Notes: generated by a model not told the origin, from the letters alone. A stretch of DNA of 64,000 nt from an uncultured Ferrovibrio sp. (GCF_937960835.1 NZ_CALGPC010000009.1:124001-188000), one strand, 5' to 3'. Shown: positions 42,580-51,131, numbered from the stretch's first letter. Translations and numbers: made by a program.

Positions 42580-43881
42580 TCATCCCCGCACTTTAGTCTT
42601 AGTGCGCCGCGTCCTGCCGGAAAGTCCCGGTTTCCTCGCAACCTTGACGGAATTCTGATGCCGCAGCCAGGCAGCCAGCGGCTGCCACAACCCGGCCTGG
42701 GCGCGCGGTCCTACAACCATGCCGATATGACCGCTCGCTGCGTCCAGCCGCTCAGCTTTCGGCAGTTGCTCCAGCAACACCGCCGCGCCTTCCTTTGGAA
42801 CCAGCTTGTCGCGTTCTGGCAAAGCCACCAGCGCGGGCTTCTGCCAGTCCTGCGGCCGCACCGGACGACCATCCACCAGCCAGCGTCCTTTTGGCGGCGT
42901 ATTCTCGCCATACCAGCCCAGCAGACATTCGCGCGCGACCGGTCCAGCCAGCGGCACGCCGTCATTCAACCAGTCTTCCATGGCAACGAACCGCCGTTCA
43001 TTGTCACTGCCCGATGGCATGGCATTGAACGAGGTGAACTTCTTTAGCGCCGTCAGCGGGTCCAGCGCCCAGAAGAAACCCTGCAGCACATCGACATCCA
43101 GAGGCGGGATGGGATCACCCTGCGGCACCAGGCTTGGTGCCAGCGCCTGCACCAATGCGGCTTGGTGCGCCCCGCCGGCGTGGAAATCCCACGGCGTTGC
43201 CAGCAAGACCAAGGCTGCGATCTCGTCCTGCATCTGCAAGGCAGCAGCCAAGGCCAGATTGCCGCCCATGCAATAGCCCAGCAGAACGGGCTTGCCTTTG
43301 CCGACCTGGCGTGCGGCGGTCAGCGCGCGCCTGACCCTTGCGATATAAGCGGCAAGGTTAAAGCGGCGCTCCACTTCGCCCGGCTCACCCCAATCCAGCA
43401 GGAAAGGCCGAATGCCCTGGGATGGCAGCCATCGCGCCAAGCTTTGTCCCGGCGCGAGGTCGAGCACGTAAGCGCGATTGACCAAGGACGGCACCATTAC
43501 GACAGGTACGCCATCGCCTGCAGCCCCTTCGCCGAAATCCAGCAGGCGGCTGCTGCCCTCCTGCCAGATGACAGGCGGATCGGGCAGATCGCGGCGATAA
43601 GCGTGATGGCGATAGCGCAGCACGCCGCCGGTCATTGCCGTCAGCCGCGTCGCCGTCATGCGCATCAGCGCATCGACGAAATCATTCGGGTTTACGGCGG
43701 CGAGTGCTGGTGCGAGGCTTGCGAACTGAGCCGCCAAGCTGGGATTCCAAAGCGGCGATACGCGCCTCGCAATCGGCCAGGCGGCGATAGAGCTCAGCAA
43801 GATCATGTTGGCTGTCGCCAGATGCAGCGGCAGCGGCCGTGGCCCCGCTCGTTCCGGCGCCGCCTTTTTGGCCTCCTGCAT
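42580..43881 (-). CDS. phaC: Polyhydroxyalkanoate synthase, PhaC-like catalytic subunit
   Basis: Polymerises hydroxyacyl-CoA into PHA granules. The 433-residue alpha/beta hydrolase has the synthase lipase-like box GYCMGG with Cys204 in place of Ser, Asp358 (LPERDKLVP) and His385 (ASGHIGMVV). It is shorter than class I synthases (about 590), as in two-subunit synthases. The ATG at 43881 has a consensus AGGAGG 5 bases upstream (43887-43892) and gives the N-terminus RAGPRPLPLHLATA, which I recognise from alphaproteobacterial relatives. This start makes it overlap the phaE-like gene by 200 bases in another frame. A later start near 43806 is possible. Confidence 0.88.
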   Translation of the reverse strand: MQEAKKAAPERAGPRPLPLHLATANMILLSSIAAWPIARRVSPLWNPSLAAQFASLAPALAAVNPNDFVDALMRMTATRLTAMTGGVLRYRHHAYRRDLPDPPVIWQEGSSRLLDFGEGAAGDGVPVVMVPSLVNRAYVLDLAPGQSLARWLPSQGIRPFLLDWGEPGEVERRFNLAAYIARVRRALTAARQVGKGKPVLLGYCMGGNLALAAALQMQDEIAALVLLATPWDFHAGGAHQAALVQALAPSLVPQGDPIPPLDVDVLQGFFWALDPLTALKKFTSFNAMPSGSDNERRFVAMEDWLNDGVPLAGPVARECLLGWYGENTPPKGRWLVDGRPVRPQDWQKPALVALPERDKLVPKEGAAVLLEQLPKAERLDAASGHIGMVVGPRAQAGLWQPLAAWLRHQNSVKVARKPGLSGRTRRTKTKVRG

Positions 43882-44077
43882 TCACGCCTCCTTGACCAAG
43901 CGCCATCCCGCCGGCCGCTTGCGCGGCGACGCCGGCGCCTCGCTGCCACAGCGCCAGCCAGGCAGCCGAGAGTTCGGCCAGTTTGGGATCGGTTGCAAGC
44001 AGGCTGGCCTGCTCCTGCCAGAGATCGAGAAAGCGCTGTGCGAGCGCTTCGGGATCTGTCGCTTTCGGATCATCCAT
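43682..44077 (-). CDS. PhaE-like small subunit of PHA synthase (tentative)
   Basis: A 131-residue soluble protein. The N-terminal half (EALAQRFLDLWQEQASLLAT) is helical, a Gly/Ala-rich linker spans about 50-85, and residues 90-112 (DLAELYRRLADCEARIAALE) form a short coiled coil before a basic tail. Small proteins of this build precede phaC in Rhodospirillales and are likely PhaE-type partners. It has no catalytic motif. The last 66 codons overlap phaC. The ATG at 44077 is divergent from phaR. The longer in-frame reading from 44248 would run antisense into the phaR promoter. The match to PhaE is weak in sequence, so the name is tentative. Confidence 0.65.
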   Translation of the reverse strand: MDDPKATDPEALAQRFLDLWQEQASLLATDPKLAELSAAWLALWQRGAGVAAQAAGGMALGQGGVNAGGQKGGAGTSGATAAAAASGDSQHDLAELYRRLADCEARIAALESQLGGSVRKPRTSTRRRKPE

Positions 44078-44136
44078 GGGTTGCAGGCTACACAAAGTGC
44101 TGGTTTCCGGCCAGCCTTTCGCAGCGCACTGAGAGA

Positions 44137-44151
44137 CTTGCGCAGTGCAAG
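44137..44151. promoter_or_regulatory. Candidate PhaR operator in the phaE/phaR divergent region
   Basis: CTTGC-GCAGT-GCAAG is an inverted repeat with TGC half-sites, in the 118-base gap between the divergent phaE-like and phaR genes. PhaR represses its own gene in several bacteria. Inferred from position and pattern. Confidence 0.4.
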
Positions 44152-44195
44152 AAATGCGAGTGAAATGTCCGCCGACGAATGATCCTAGGGAGCGC

Positions 44196-44801
44196 GTGAA
44201 CGTGGCCGAACAAGACCAGACGACGGCAGCGCCGGCAATAAAGATCAAGAAATATGCGAACCGGCGGCTCTACAATACGGCGACTTCCTCCTATGTAACC
44301 CTTGAGAACCTTTGCCAGATGGTAAAGGACGGCCAGGATTTCGTAGTCGAGGATGCAAAAACAGGTGAGGACATCACCCGCAGCGTGCTGACGCAGATCA
44401 TCTTCGAAGAAGAATCGAAGGGGCAGAATCTGCTGCCCATCGGATTCCTCCGTCGGCTGATTTCTTTCTATGGCGACAGCCTGCAGACCCTGGTCCCGAG
44501 TTACCTGGAAGTTTCGATGGCGTCCTTCCAGCGCAACCAGGAGCAGATGCGCCAGTACATGGCCGAGGCCTTCGGCGAGATGTTCCCGTTCCGCAGCATC
44601 GAAGAGATGGGGCGGCAGAACATGGCGATGTTCCAGCGCGCCATGAGCATGTTCAATCCTTTCGTCGCCAAGCTGGGCGATACGCCGGATGGCGACAAGG
44701 CTCCAGCCGGCGGCGAACAGCCGGCGGAAGTCGACGCGCTCAAGACGCAGCTTGAAGAGCTGCGCAAGCAGGTCGAAGCCCTTGCTCGAAACAAGGGATG
44801 A
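44196..44801 (+). CDS. phaR: Polyhydroxyalkanoate synthesis repressor PhaR
   Basis: Senses PHA and represses phasin and PHA genes when no polymer is present. The protein carries the PHB_acc DNA-binding region IKIKKYANRRLYNTATSSYV, followed by TLENLCQMVKDGQDFVVEDA, then the accumulation region (RRLISFYGDSLQTLVPSYLE). A short C-terminal coiled coil ends it (LKTQLEELRKQVEALAR). A GTG at 44196, with AGGGAG upstream, is chosen as start (201 residues). An in-frame ATG at 44145 would add 17 unconserved residues that overlap the putative operator. It is divergent from the phaE-like/phaC genes and 31 bases before a cyclase gene. Confidence 0.93.
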   Translation: MNVAEQDQTTAAPAIKIKKYANRRLYNTATSSYVTLENLCQMVKDGQDFVVEDAKTGEDITRSVLTQIIFEEESKGQNLLPIGFLRRLISFYGDSLQTLVPSYLEVSMASFQRNQEQMRQYMAEAFGEMFPFRSIEEMGRQNMAMFQRAMSMFNPFVAKLGDTPDGDKAPAGGEQPAEVDALKTQLEELRKQVEALARNKG

Positions 44802-44832
44802 TCGGCTAACCGCCTCCCAGTCCCCTGCCCCG

Positions 44833-46686
44833 ATGCTTACCAAACGCCGCGGGCCGCGCCTGCGGCCTTCGATTTCCCTCGTCCTGGTTGGCGGTGTCGG
44901 CCTTCTGATCCTGTTATCCTGCCTTGCCTTCGGCATTGCCATGGTGACCGGGCGGCAGAACACCGTCGATCTGCTGCGCGACCGCAACGAGCGGATCGTG
45001 CAGCAGTTAGTGGAGCGCACCCGGCTGCAGCTTGATCCGGCCCACCGCCAGATTGAAGCATTCCGCAACCGCATCGTCTCCAAGCATCTGCCGCTTAACG
45101 ATGTCGGCCGCCTGACCGACTATATGACCTCTGCCCTGGACAGCCTGCCTCAGGTCGATGCCATCGGCCTCGTCCGCAACGATTTCGTGGCAACGCGCGT
45201 TTTCCGTCATGCCAGCCAGCTCGTCGCCATGCATGACAAGATGACGGACGATGCGGTCGCCGCCACCCGCATGCAGGCGCTGCGCCAGAGCATCGAAGCG
45301 CCGCAGACCGGCATGGGGCTGCATCGTGATGTTCGCTGGGGTGCATTGATCTGGGCGCCTGAGCTGCAGCAGCCGCTGATCAACACCATCGCGCCGGTGG
45401 TGATGGACGGCGTCTTCGTCGGCGGCGTGGTGGCTCTGGTCTCACTGGGCTCGCTTTCCCGCCTGCTGGAAGTCGATAGCGTTGATGGCGAAGCGGTGAA
45501 CTTCATCCTTTATGGCGAGGATGCCGTTCTGGCCCATCCCAGCCTGCTCAATCATCAATATGAATTGTCGATGGAGCATCCGCTGCCATCGCTGGATGAG
45601 ATTCACGATCCGGTATTGCGGCAGATATGGTCCGGCCGCATCGAACTGCAGCTTGCCAATGCCATGCTCGGCGATGGCGGCAATGCCCATGTCGTCGAGA
45701 CGGAAGATGGCCGGCGCTGGATCTTCGTCTATCGCAAGATCGACGGCTATGGCGAGAAACCCTGGGTGGTCGGCCGCTATTTCTCCTTCGACGAGATCGA
45801 ACTGGAGGTCACGCGGCTGCGTTTCTCTGCCGTGGTCGGCGCGCTGGCGCTGATCCTGTTCTCGCTGATCGCATGGCGCCTTGGCTATCATATCCGCCGT
45901 CCGATCCTGGCCATCAGCGCCGCCGCCAACCGCCTGCGCAACCTCGACTTTGATTCGCCGCCGCTGGAGCGCGTGCGGCTGCGGGAACTCGATGACGCAG
46001 CGCAGGCGATCAACGCAGCCAATGCCGCTCTGCATTGGTTTGGCAACTACGTGCCCCGCAAACTGGTCAATCGCCTGATCCGTGAAGGCGAAGATGCGAT
46101 CAGCGTCAGCAAGCACCGCGAAGTCACCGTGATGTTCACCGATCTCGTTGGCTTCACCTCGATGTCGGAACGCCTCACGGCCCAAGAGACCGCCGATCTG
46201 CTGAACGAGCATTTCGCGCTGGTCACCGCCTGCATCGAGGCCGAAGGCGGCATGGTCGACAAGTTCATCGGCGATGCCGTGATGGCGGTCTGGGGCGCAA
46301 TCAAGCGCGACCCGGATCACGCCACCCATGCCTGCCGCGCTGCGCGGGCCATTACGGCGGCACTCGCAGCCGATAACGCGCGGCGGATGATGCTGGGCAA
46401 ACCTATCCTGCGGATGCGGATCGGCATCCATACCGGCCCGGTGGTGATCGGCAATATCGGGGCGCCCGGCCGCATCAACTACACGGTCGTTGGAGACACG
46501 GTGAACACCGCCCAGCGCCTCGAGCAGCTCGGACGCGAACATATGCAAAGCGATTCGTCCGTGCTGGTCCTGCTCAGCGCCGAAACAGCCGAGGCGGCAA
46601 AACTGGACCCCAGGCCAAAGGTCATCGGCCGCTTCCCGGTCAAAGGCCGCGCTGCCCCTATCGAGGTATGCCGTTTGGAACTTTAG
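44833..46686 (+). CDS. Membrane-bound class III adenylate/guanylate cyclase with HAMP
   Basis: A 617-residue sensor enzyme. TM1 lies at about 15-37 (SLVLVGGVGLLILLSCLAFG), a periplasmic Cache-like sensor region at 38-328, TM2 at about 332-350, a HAMP-like linker to about 405, and the cyclase domain near 425-610. Metal-binding Asp lies in EVTVMFTDLVGFTSMSERL and the second in VDKFIGDAVMAVWGA; MRIGIHTGPVVIGNIGAPGR and GDTVNTAQRLEQLG follow. All catalytic residues look present. The ATG at 44833 is the start giving a proper TM1; upstream in-frame codons lie in phaR. The signal sensed is unknown. Second class III cyclase in the window. Confidence 0.9.
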   Translation: MLTKRRGPRLRPSISLVLVGGVGLLILLSCLAFGIAMVTGRQNTVDLLRDRNERIVQQLVERTRLQLDPAHRQIEAFRNRIVSKHLPLNDVGRLTDYMTSALDSLPQVDAIGLVRNDFVATRVFRHASQLVAMHDKMTDDAVAATRMQALRQSIEAPQTGMGLHRDVRWGALIWAPELQQPLINTIAPVVMDGVFVGGVVALVSLGSLSRLLEVDSVDGEAVNFILYGEDAVLAHPSLLNHQYELSMEHPLPSLDEIHDPVLRQIWSGRIELQLANAMLGDGGNAHVVETEDGRRWIFVYRKIDGYGEKPWVVGRYFSFDEIELEVTRLRFSAVVGALALILFSLIAWRLGYHIRRPILAISAAANRLRNLDFDSPPLERVRLRELDDAAQAINAANAALHWFGNYVPRKLVNRLIREGEDAISVSKHREVTVMFTDLVGFTSMSERLTAQETADLLNEHFALVTACIEAEGGMVDKFIGDAVMAVWGAIKRDPDHATHACRAARAITAALAADNARRMMLGKPILRMRIGIHTGPVVIGNIGAPGRINYTVVGDTVNTAQRLEQLGREHMQSDSSVLVLLSAETAEAAKLDPRPKVIGRFPVKGRAAPIEVCRLEL

Positions 46687-46783
46687 GCCGCTGGAACTTT
46701 TGAGCCGCCGGCGAAGTTACCTTCGAGGTTAACCCTTCGTTAGGTGAATCCCGGTTGAGTCCTCGCGCAACGGACAGGATCGT

Positions 46784-47227
46784 ATGGCTCCCACCAGCAT
46801 CGCCAACAGCATTGCGCTGCCGCCCTCGGGCGGCCAGGTCGATTCCCCGTCCGATTCCCTTCGCCGCCAGCCCGCGCTCCGCATCGCCCGCTTCAGCCCC
46901 GACGCCGAGACGCCGTCCTCTCAGGCGGCAGCGAAGATCCGGTCCAAAGCGGCTGCCGATGCGGTTGAGCAGCCGTTCATGCGCCGTCGCACCGACCGGG
47001 GTGAACCGGCCGATTCCAGCCTTCAAATTCCGCCGCATTTGGAACGCCGCCGTGCCTGGCGCGAGGCGTTCGGGCTTAACACCTTCCACACCCAGCAACT
47101 GGCACAAGCAAACGAAGCCGAGCCGTCCCGCGAGGCGCGTAACGCTGCCGCGCAGGCCTATCACAGCGCAGCCTGGCGCGGCCGCCTGGACCTCGACCTT
47201 GCGCAGGCCGTCAGCGTGACCGTATAA
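46784..47227 (+). CDS. Hypothetical protein
   Basis: A 147-residue soluble protein of unknown function, rich in Ala, Arg and Ser, begins MAPTSIANSIALPPSGGQ. The first half looks disordered; the second (about 85-135) is helical: LERRRAWREAFGLNTFHTQQ then ARNAAAQAYHSAAWRGRLDL. ACAGGA lies before the ATG at 46784. The stop is directly followed by an inverted repeat that touches glpD. A longer Arg/Pro-rich reading in another plus frame (46755-47219) looks like a shadow. Moderate confidence that this is real. Confidence 0.55.
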   Translation: MAPTSIANSIALPPSGGQVDSPSDSLRRQPALRIARFSPDAETPSSQAAAKIRSKAAADAVEQPFMRRRTDRGEPADSSLQIPPHLERRRAWREAFGLNTFHTQQLAQANEAEPSREARNAAAQAYHSAAWRGRLDLDLAQAVSVTV

Positions 47228-47255
47228 ACGACCACCTCCCTTTATCTGTGGTCGT
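47228..47255. promoter_or_regulatory. Inverted repeat filling the gap before glpD
   Basis: ACGACCAC (47228-47235) and GTGGTCGT (47248-47255) are perfect 8-base arms around 12 bases. They exactly span the distance from the upstream stop codon to the glpD ATG. No ribosome site is visible for glpD, so the structure may control its translation or bind a repressor. Confidence 0.55.
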
Positions 47256-48782
47256 ATGATGCAATCTGTACCTGCCGATCTATTGGTTATCGGCGGTGGT
47301 GTAAACGGGACTGGGATTGCCCGCGATGCCGCCGGCCGGGGCCTGAAGGTCGTTCTAGCCGAGCGCGGCGATCTCGCCGGCGCTACCTCTTCTGCCGCCA
47401 CCAAGCTGATCCACGGTGGCCTGCGTTACCTTGAGCAGTACGAATTCCGCCTGGTTCGCGAGGCACTGGGGGAACGCGAGGTACTGATGCGCATGGCGCC
47501 GCATATCATCTGGCCGCTGCGCTTCGTACTGCCGCACCATCCCGGCCTGCGTCCTGCCTGGATGATCCGCATCGGCCTGTTCCTTTACGATCATCTTTCC
47601 AGTCGCCAGACCCTGCCGGGCTCGATAGGCGTCAATCTGATCGGCGATATCCGCGGCAAGCCGCTAAAGCCTGAATTCAAGCGCGGCTTCGAATATTCCG
47701 ACTGCTGGGTCGATGATGCGCGTCTCGTGGCGCTGAATGCGATGAGCGCCCGCCAGCTCGGAGCCCGGGTCCTGACGCGTACCGCCGTGACGGCAGCCAA
47801 GCGCGAGGGCGAATTGTGGCGTGCCACGCTGACCGATCAGGTCAGCGGCCGGACTGAGGAAGTGCTCGCCCGTGGCATCGTCAACGCCGCCGGTCCTTGG
47901 GTGCGCGAAACGCTCACCGGCGCATTCGGCGCCAATCCCAAGAATTCCATCCGCCTGATCAAGGGCAGCCATATCGTCACGCAGAAGCTGTTCGAGGGCG
48001 AGCACTGCTACATCTTCCAGAACGCGGATGGCCGCATCATCTTCGCCATTCCTTACGAGCGCGATTTTACGCTGGTTGGCACTACCGATGTCGCCCTCGA
48101 CAGGCTGGACGCTCAGCCGCGCATCAGCGAGGAGGAAACCGAATACCTGCTGGCCGCCGCCAGCGAGTACTTCCGCACCCCGCTGATACGCGACATGATC
48201 GTCTGGTCCTATGCCGGCGTGCGGCCGCTGTATGACGATGGCGAAAACAATCCATCCTCGATCACCCGCGACTATGTCCTCGATCTCGATGGCAAGCCGG
48301 GCGACAAGCAGGCGCCGCTGCTCTCGGTTTATGGCGGCAAGCTGACCACCTATCGCCGCCTCTCCGAGCATGCGATGGAGAAGATCGCCCCCTTCTATCC
48401 GAATATGGGCAAGGCCTGGTCCGGCACGAAGCCGCTGCCGGGCGGCGATTTCGGCGGGCTGAGCTTTGCCGATTATCTGACCCAGGTGATGCAGCGCTAT
48501 CCGCAGCTTGACCGCGCCTGGCTCGTCCGGTTCCTGCGCCGCCATGGCAGCAATGTCCATGCGATCCTTGGCGATGCCAAGACCATGGCCGACATGGGCG
48601 AACATTTCGGCGGCGGGCTCTATGCGCGCGAGGTCGACTGGCTGATGCGCGAGGAATGGGCGCGCGAGGCCGACGACGTGCTGTGGCGACGCACCAAATG
48701 CGGCCTGTGGATCAGCGCCGCGGACCGCGAGCGCCTGGCGAACTGGATGGCGCAGCACCGGTCGAACGGGGCCGCGGCATGA
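47256..48782 (+). CDS. glpD: Glycerol-3-phosphate dehydrogenase (aerobic, FAD)
   Basis: Oxidises glycerol-3-phosphate to dihydroxyacetone phosphate and passes electrons to quinone at the inner membrane. The 508-residue protein starts with an FAD site (DLLVIGGGVNGTGIARDAAG, then ATSSAATKLIHGGLRYLEQY). VNAAGPWVRETL, RLIKGSHIV, the TLVGTTDVALD block and SVYGGKLTTYRRLSEHAMEK are all GlpD signatures. The length is typical. There is no clear ribosome site before the ATG (47256; a second ATG follows at 47259). No glpK, glpF or glpR lies nearby, so carbon-source control, if any, is not evident beyond the inverted repeat. Confidence 0.96.
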   Translation: MMQSVPADLLVIGGGVNGTGIARDAAGRGLKVVLAERGDLAGATSSAATKLIHGGLRYLEQYEFRLVREALGEREVLMRMAPHIIWPLRFVLPHHPGLRPAWMIRIGLFLYDHLSSRQTLPGSIGVNLIGDIRGKPLKPEFKRGFEYSDCWVDDARLVALNAMSARQLGARVLTRTAVTAAKREGELWRATLTDQVSGRTEEVLARGIVNAAGPWVRETLTGAFGANPKNSIRLIKGSHIVTQKLFEGEHCYIFQNADGRIIFAIPYERDFTLVGTTDVALDRLDAQPRISEEETEYLLAAASEYFRTPLIRDMIVWSYAGVRPLYDDGENNPSSITRDYVLDLDGKPGDKQAPLLSVYGGKLTTYRRLSEHAMEKIAPFYPNMGKAWSGTKPLPGGDFGGLSFADYLTQVMQRYPQLDRAWLVRFLRRHGSNVHAILGDAKTMADMGEHFGGGLYAREVDWLMREEWAREADDVLWRRTKCGLWISAADRERLANWMAQHRSNGAAA

Positions 48783-48792
48783 GGGCTGCCTG

Positions 48793-49779
48793 ATGAAGTT
48801 CGCCGTCGTCGGCGCCGGCGCCATCGGTGGCTATATCGGCGGTCTGCTCGCCCGGGCAGGCCATGACGTGACGCTGATCGCGCGCGGCGCCCACCGTGAG
48901 GCGATCCTGCAGAATGGCCTTGCGGTCGAAAGCGGCGGCGAGCGTTTCATCACCCATCCGGCCTGCGTCGAAAATCCGCGCGAGGCGGGGCCGCAGGATT
49001 ACGTCATCCTCAGCCTCAAGGCACCGGCCGTGCCGGGCATGGTCGAGAAGATGCTGCCGCTCTTTGACCCCGATACGGCGTTGATTACGGCGATGAACGG
49101 CGTGCCTTATTGGTATTTCTACCGTCACGGCGGCCCGCTGGATGGCATCCGCCTGGCCACCGTCGATCCCGGCGAGAAACAGTGGACGATGATTGGCCCC
49201 GAGCGCGCCATCGGCAGCGTCGTATGGATCGCCGGTGCCGTTGCCGCACCCGGCGTGATCCATCATGGCGGCGGCAGCCGCCTGCCGCTGGGTGAGCCGG
49301 ATGGCAGCCAGTCGCCGCGCATCCTGCGCGTTAGCGAAGCGCTGACGGCCGCCGGGATCGCCGCGCCGGTGCTGGACAACATCCGGCAGGAAATCTGGAC
49401 CAAGCTGTGGGGCAATCTGTCCTATAATCCGGTCAGCGTATTGACCCATGGCACGCTGGAAAGCCTGTCGCGCGATCCGGACTCGCGGCAGGTCATCGGC
49501 AAGATGATGGAGGAATCGCGCCGCATCGGCGAAGCGCTTGGCATCCAGTTTCCCATCAGCATCGAGCAGCGCATGGCAGCCGCCGAGAAAGTTGGCGCCC
49601 ATAAGACCTCGATGCTGCAGGATTTGGAAGCTGGCCGGCCGATGGAGATCGGCGCCCTCGTCGGCGCCGTCGCTGAACTGGCACAGAAACTCAATATCGC
49701 AACGCCAACCATCGATACGGTGCTGGCTTTGCTGAAGGTGCGGGCGCGCGTCGCCGGCACGTACACGGAGGGGACATGA
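48793..49779 (+). CDS. 2-dehydropantoate 2-reductase family protein
   Basis: An NADPH-dependent ketopantoate reductase-like enzyme (PanE/ApbA family) of 328 residues. The nucleotide site is FAVVGAGAIGGYIGGLLARA; KLWGNLSYNPVSVLTHGTLE carries the catalytic Lys, and the C-terminal domain has KTSMLQDLEAGRPMEIGALV with the conserved Glu. Many such proteins are secondary copies, and its neighbour is a formamidase-like hydrolase, so a role in pantothenate synthesis is not certain. It starts 10 bases after glpD. Confidence 0.88.
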   Translation: MKFAVVGAGAIGGYIGGLLARAGHDVTLIARGAHREAILQNGLAVESGGERFITHPACVENPREAGPQDYVILSLKAPAVPGMVEKMLPLFDPDTALITAMNGVPYWYFYRHGGPLDGIRLATVDPGEKQWTMIGPERAIGSVVWIAGAVAAPGVIHHGGGSRLPLGEPDGSQSPRILRVSEALTAAGIAAPVLDNIRQEIWTKLWGNLSYNPVSVLTHGTLESLSRDPDSRQVIGKMMEESRRIGEALGIQFPISIEQRMAAAEKVGAHKTSMLQDLEAGRPMEIGALVGAVAELAQKLNIATPTIDTVLALLKVRARVAGTYTEGT

Positions 49780-50645
49780 GCGGTTTCAATTGGCGCAGCC
49801 TGAGCAGCGAGCAGATCGAGGCCCACTTCAATCCGCGCATGTCGGTGCCCGATTTCCAGCAGCATTTCGATGCCTATGTCGAGAAATCTGCTGCCGCGCG
49901 GGCGGCCATCGGAGGCGAATACGATCTGCGCTACGGCCCCGGCCCGCTGCAGACCTACGACCTGCACAAGCCGAAGGATGCCAAGCCCGGTGCGCCGCTG
50001 GTGGTGATGATCCATGGCGGCTATTGGCGCGGGCTGGATAAGAACACCATGACCTTCACCATCCCGCCCTATCTCGAGCGCGGCGCGGTGGTGGTGAACT
50101 TGAATTACGATCTCTGCCCTCAGGTGACCCTGGATGCCATCGTGCGCGAGGTGCAGGAAGCACTGGCGCATATTGCCTCCAAGGCCAAAGAATGGGGTGC
50201 CGATCCTGAGAAGATTCATCTGATCGGCCATTCCGCCGGCGCGCATCTGGCGGCCATGATGGTTGCAGCCCCCTGGCCTGCCGATCTTGGCCTGCAGCCT
50301 GCTGTTGCCTCGCTGGGATTGATCAGCGGCGTCTTTTCGCTGGAACCGGTCCTGCATATCAGCGTGAACGAAACCATTCGGCTGGATGGCGCGATGGCAG
50401 CACGCAACAGCGTCACCAAGTTTCCGCCGAGGATGAAGGGCCCCGTGCTGGTCGCCTATGGCGATGCCGAGCCGGAGGGCTGGCAGGCGCAGAGCAAGGA
50501 TTTCCACGAAGCCTGCCGCGCAGTCGGCACGCGCTCGGATCTGATGTCCATGGCCGGCGGCAATCACTTCACCATCAAATTTGCCGTGGCCGATCCGAAC
50601 CATCCGCTGGGCGCCGCGCTGCTGCGGCAATGCGGACTGAAGTAA
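49776..50645 (+). CDS. Alpha/beta hydrolase, kynurenine formamidase-like
   Basis: A 289-residue hydrolase. The oxyanion motif is HGGYW (MIHGGYWRG), the nucleophile Ser lies in LIGHSAGAHLAAMM, and the Asp and His are likely in AYGDAEPEGW and GGNHFTIKF. The HGGYW motif marks the formamidase/carboxylesterase group, but the substrate is unknown and no tryptophan-catabolism gene adjoins. The start overlaps the upstream stop as ATGA, so the two are translationally coupled, suggesting a shared pathway. Confidence 0.85.
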   Translation: MSGFNWRSLSSEQIEAHFNPRMSVPDFQQHFDAYVEKSAAARAAIGGEYDLRYGPGPLQTYDLHKPKDAKPGAPLVVMIHGGYWRGLDKNTMTFTIPPYLERGAVVVNLNYDLCPQVTLDAIVREVQEALAHIASKAKEWGADPEKIHLIGHSAGAHLAAMMVAAPWPADLGLQPAVASLGLISGVFSLEPVLHISVNETIRLDGAMAARNSVTKFPPRMKGPVLVAYGDAEPEGWQAQSKDFHEACRAVGTRSDLMSMAGGNHFTIKFAVADPNHPLGAALLRQCGLK

Positions 50646-50708
50646 GGCGGTTCGGCCGGATGGCGGCTAAAATTGTTCGATCACATTGCCACCCGGCCTA
50701 ACACCCGT

Positions 50709-51131
50709 TTACGGCTTGGCGGCGCGCCAGGCGCCGTTCATGAAACCATCGCCCGTGGTGTCGCCAGGCTTCTGATCGCGCACCCAGCCATATAGCGGCC
50801 TGCCCTTATAGGCCCATTGCTTGCTGCCATCGTCGCGGTTGATCACCGTCCAATCGCCAGATGGCCTGGCATTCGCGGATGCCATCAGCGGAGGCCAGTT
50901 CTGTGCGCATGGACCGTTGCAGACCGATTTTCCGGGGATGGTGTCGCGTTCGAATGTGTAGAGCGTCATGCCTCTGGTATCGACCAGCACGGGCCCCATC
51001 GCGCTGTTGCCGGCCTTGGCCGGCGCCATGGACATATCGGACATGCCAGACGAGTTGGACATATCGGAATTGGAGCAGGCAGCCACGCCAAGCGCCAGCG
51101 CGCCGGCCAGCAGGAGATTGCGGATACTCAT
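50709..51131 (-). CDS. Lipoprotein with Yx(FWY)xxD motif (COG4315-like)
   Basis: A 140-residue lipoprotein. The signal is LLLAGALALGVAAC with lipobox Cys19, followed by a Ser/Met-rich linker and two copies of the family module: VLVDTRGMTLYTFERDTIPG (YTFERD, then the Cys pair SVCNGPCAQNWPP) and a second ending in YGWVRDQKPGD. Found widely in proteobacteria and actinobacteria; role unknown. It stands alone and divergent from the TPR gene. Confidence 0.9.
   Translation of the reverse strand: MSIRNLLLAGALALGVAACSNSDMSNSSGMSDMSMAPAKAGNSAMGPVLVDTRGMTLYTFERDTIPGKSVCNGPCAQNWPPLMASANARPSGDWTVINRDDGSKQWAYKGRPLYGWVRDQKPGDTTGDGFMNGAWRAAKP

Noticed and set aside
46755..47219. Second frame over the 147-residue hypothetical gene
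   Set aside because: Arg/Pro-rich with no ribosome site; the frame from 46784 has the better start and composition, though neither is certain.
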